This document shows, piece by piece, positions 23,993-23,997 of a stretch of DNA of 23,997 bases. Origin of the DNA: JAOUEE01 sp051011595 (GTDB taxonomy: Bacteria > Actinomycetota > Acidimicrobiia > Acidimicrobiales > SHLQ01); NCBI GenBank assembly GCA_051011595.1, contig JBPCTQ010000280.1:1-23997 (forward strand), in the 5' to 3' direction. Position numbers and translations under genes: made by a program. How positions within the stretch are numbered: position 1 is the first letter of the stretch; each line of letters starts with the position of its first letter. The notes under the pieces were generated by a model, which saw only the letters and a program-made list of their open reading frames with translations, was not told where the DNA came from and made no database searches.

Positions 23993-23997
23993 ACGCT

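Overview
The window is high-GC DNA with dense, closely packed genes, frequent GTG starts and overlapping stop/start codons. It encodes an F420-type LLM oxidoreductase, a DUF35/thiolase pair, paired acyl-CoA dehydrogenases and a Ser/Thr/Asp-rich lipoprotein. Together these suggest an actinobacterium, possibly of the Acidimicrobiia type; that placement is inference. There are no rRNA, tRNA, CRISPR or insertion-sequence features, and no gene-free stretch exceeds 300 bases (the longest is about 186 nt, 12827-13012).

Left part (1-4850): a 5'-truncated crotonase, then on the minus strand a two-domain AhpD-like protein. Its reading frame is interrupted by one in-frame TGA exactly where the second cysteine of the peroxidatic CxxC motif belongs. 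A hairpin with a GGUCU apical loop follows 24 nt downstream, so I call this a selenoprotein with a bacterial SECIS element; it is the most striking item here. Divergent from it is a two-gene unit: an MtnA-family sugar-phosphate isomerase and a class II aldolase fused to a short-chain dehydrogenase. This looks like a salvage route for 5-deoxyribose or 5-methylthioribose phosphates (DHAP-shunt type).

Middle (4890-12830): a small limonene-epoxide-hydrolase-like protein; a sulfotransferase followed by a 1080-residue multidomain methyltransferase/glycosyltransferase; a PAP2/AUR1-like membrane phosphotransferase; a second crotonase; and a convergent SLC13-type permease with inserted RCK_C domains.

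Right part (13013-21446, minus strand): a tightly coupled operon transcribed livK - livHM (fused permease) - livG - livF - thiolase-like protein - DUF35 OB protein - TesB thioesterase - LLM oxidoreductase, almost all joined by 4-8 nt overlaps. livF appears to begin with CTG. Divergent from it are two adjacent acyl-CoA dehydrogenases that probably form one heteromeric enzyme. The arrangement suggests uptake of an organic acid or a ring/side-chain compound and CoA-dependent degradation, perhaps with a retro-aldol step.

The window ends in two 60-nt tandem copies of an imperfect long hairpin, which may continue beyond the edge.
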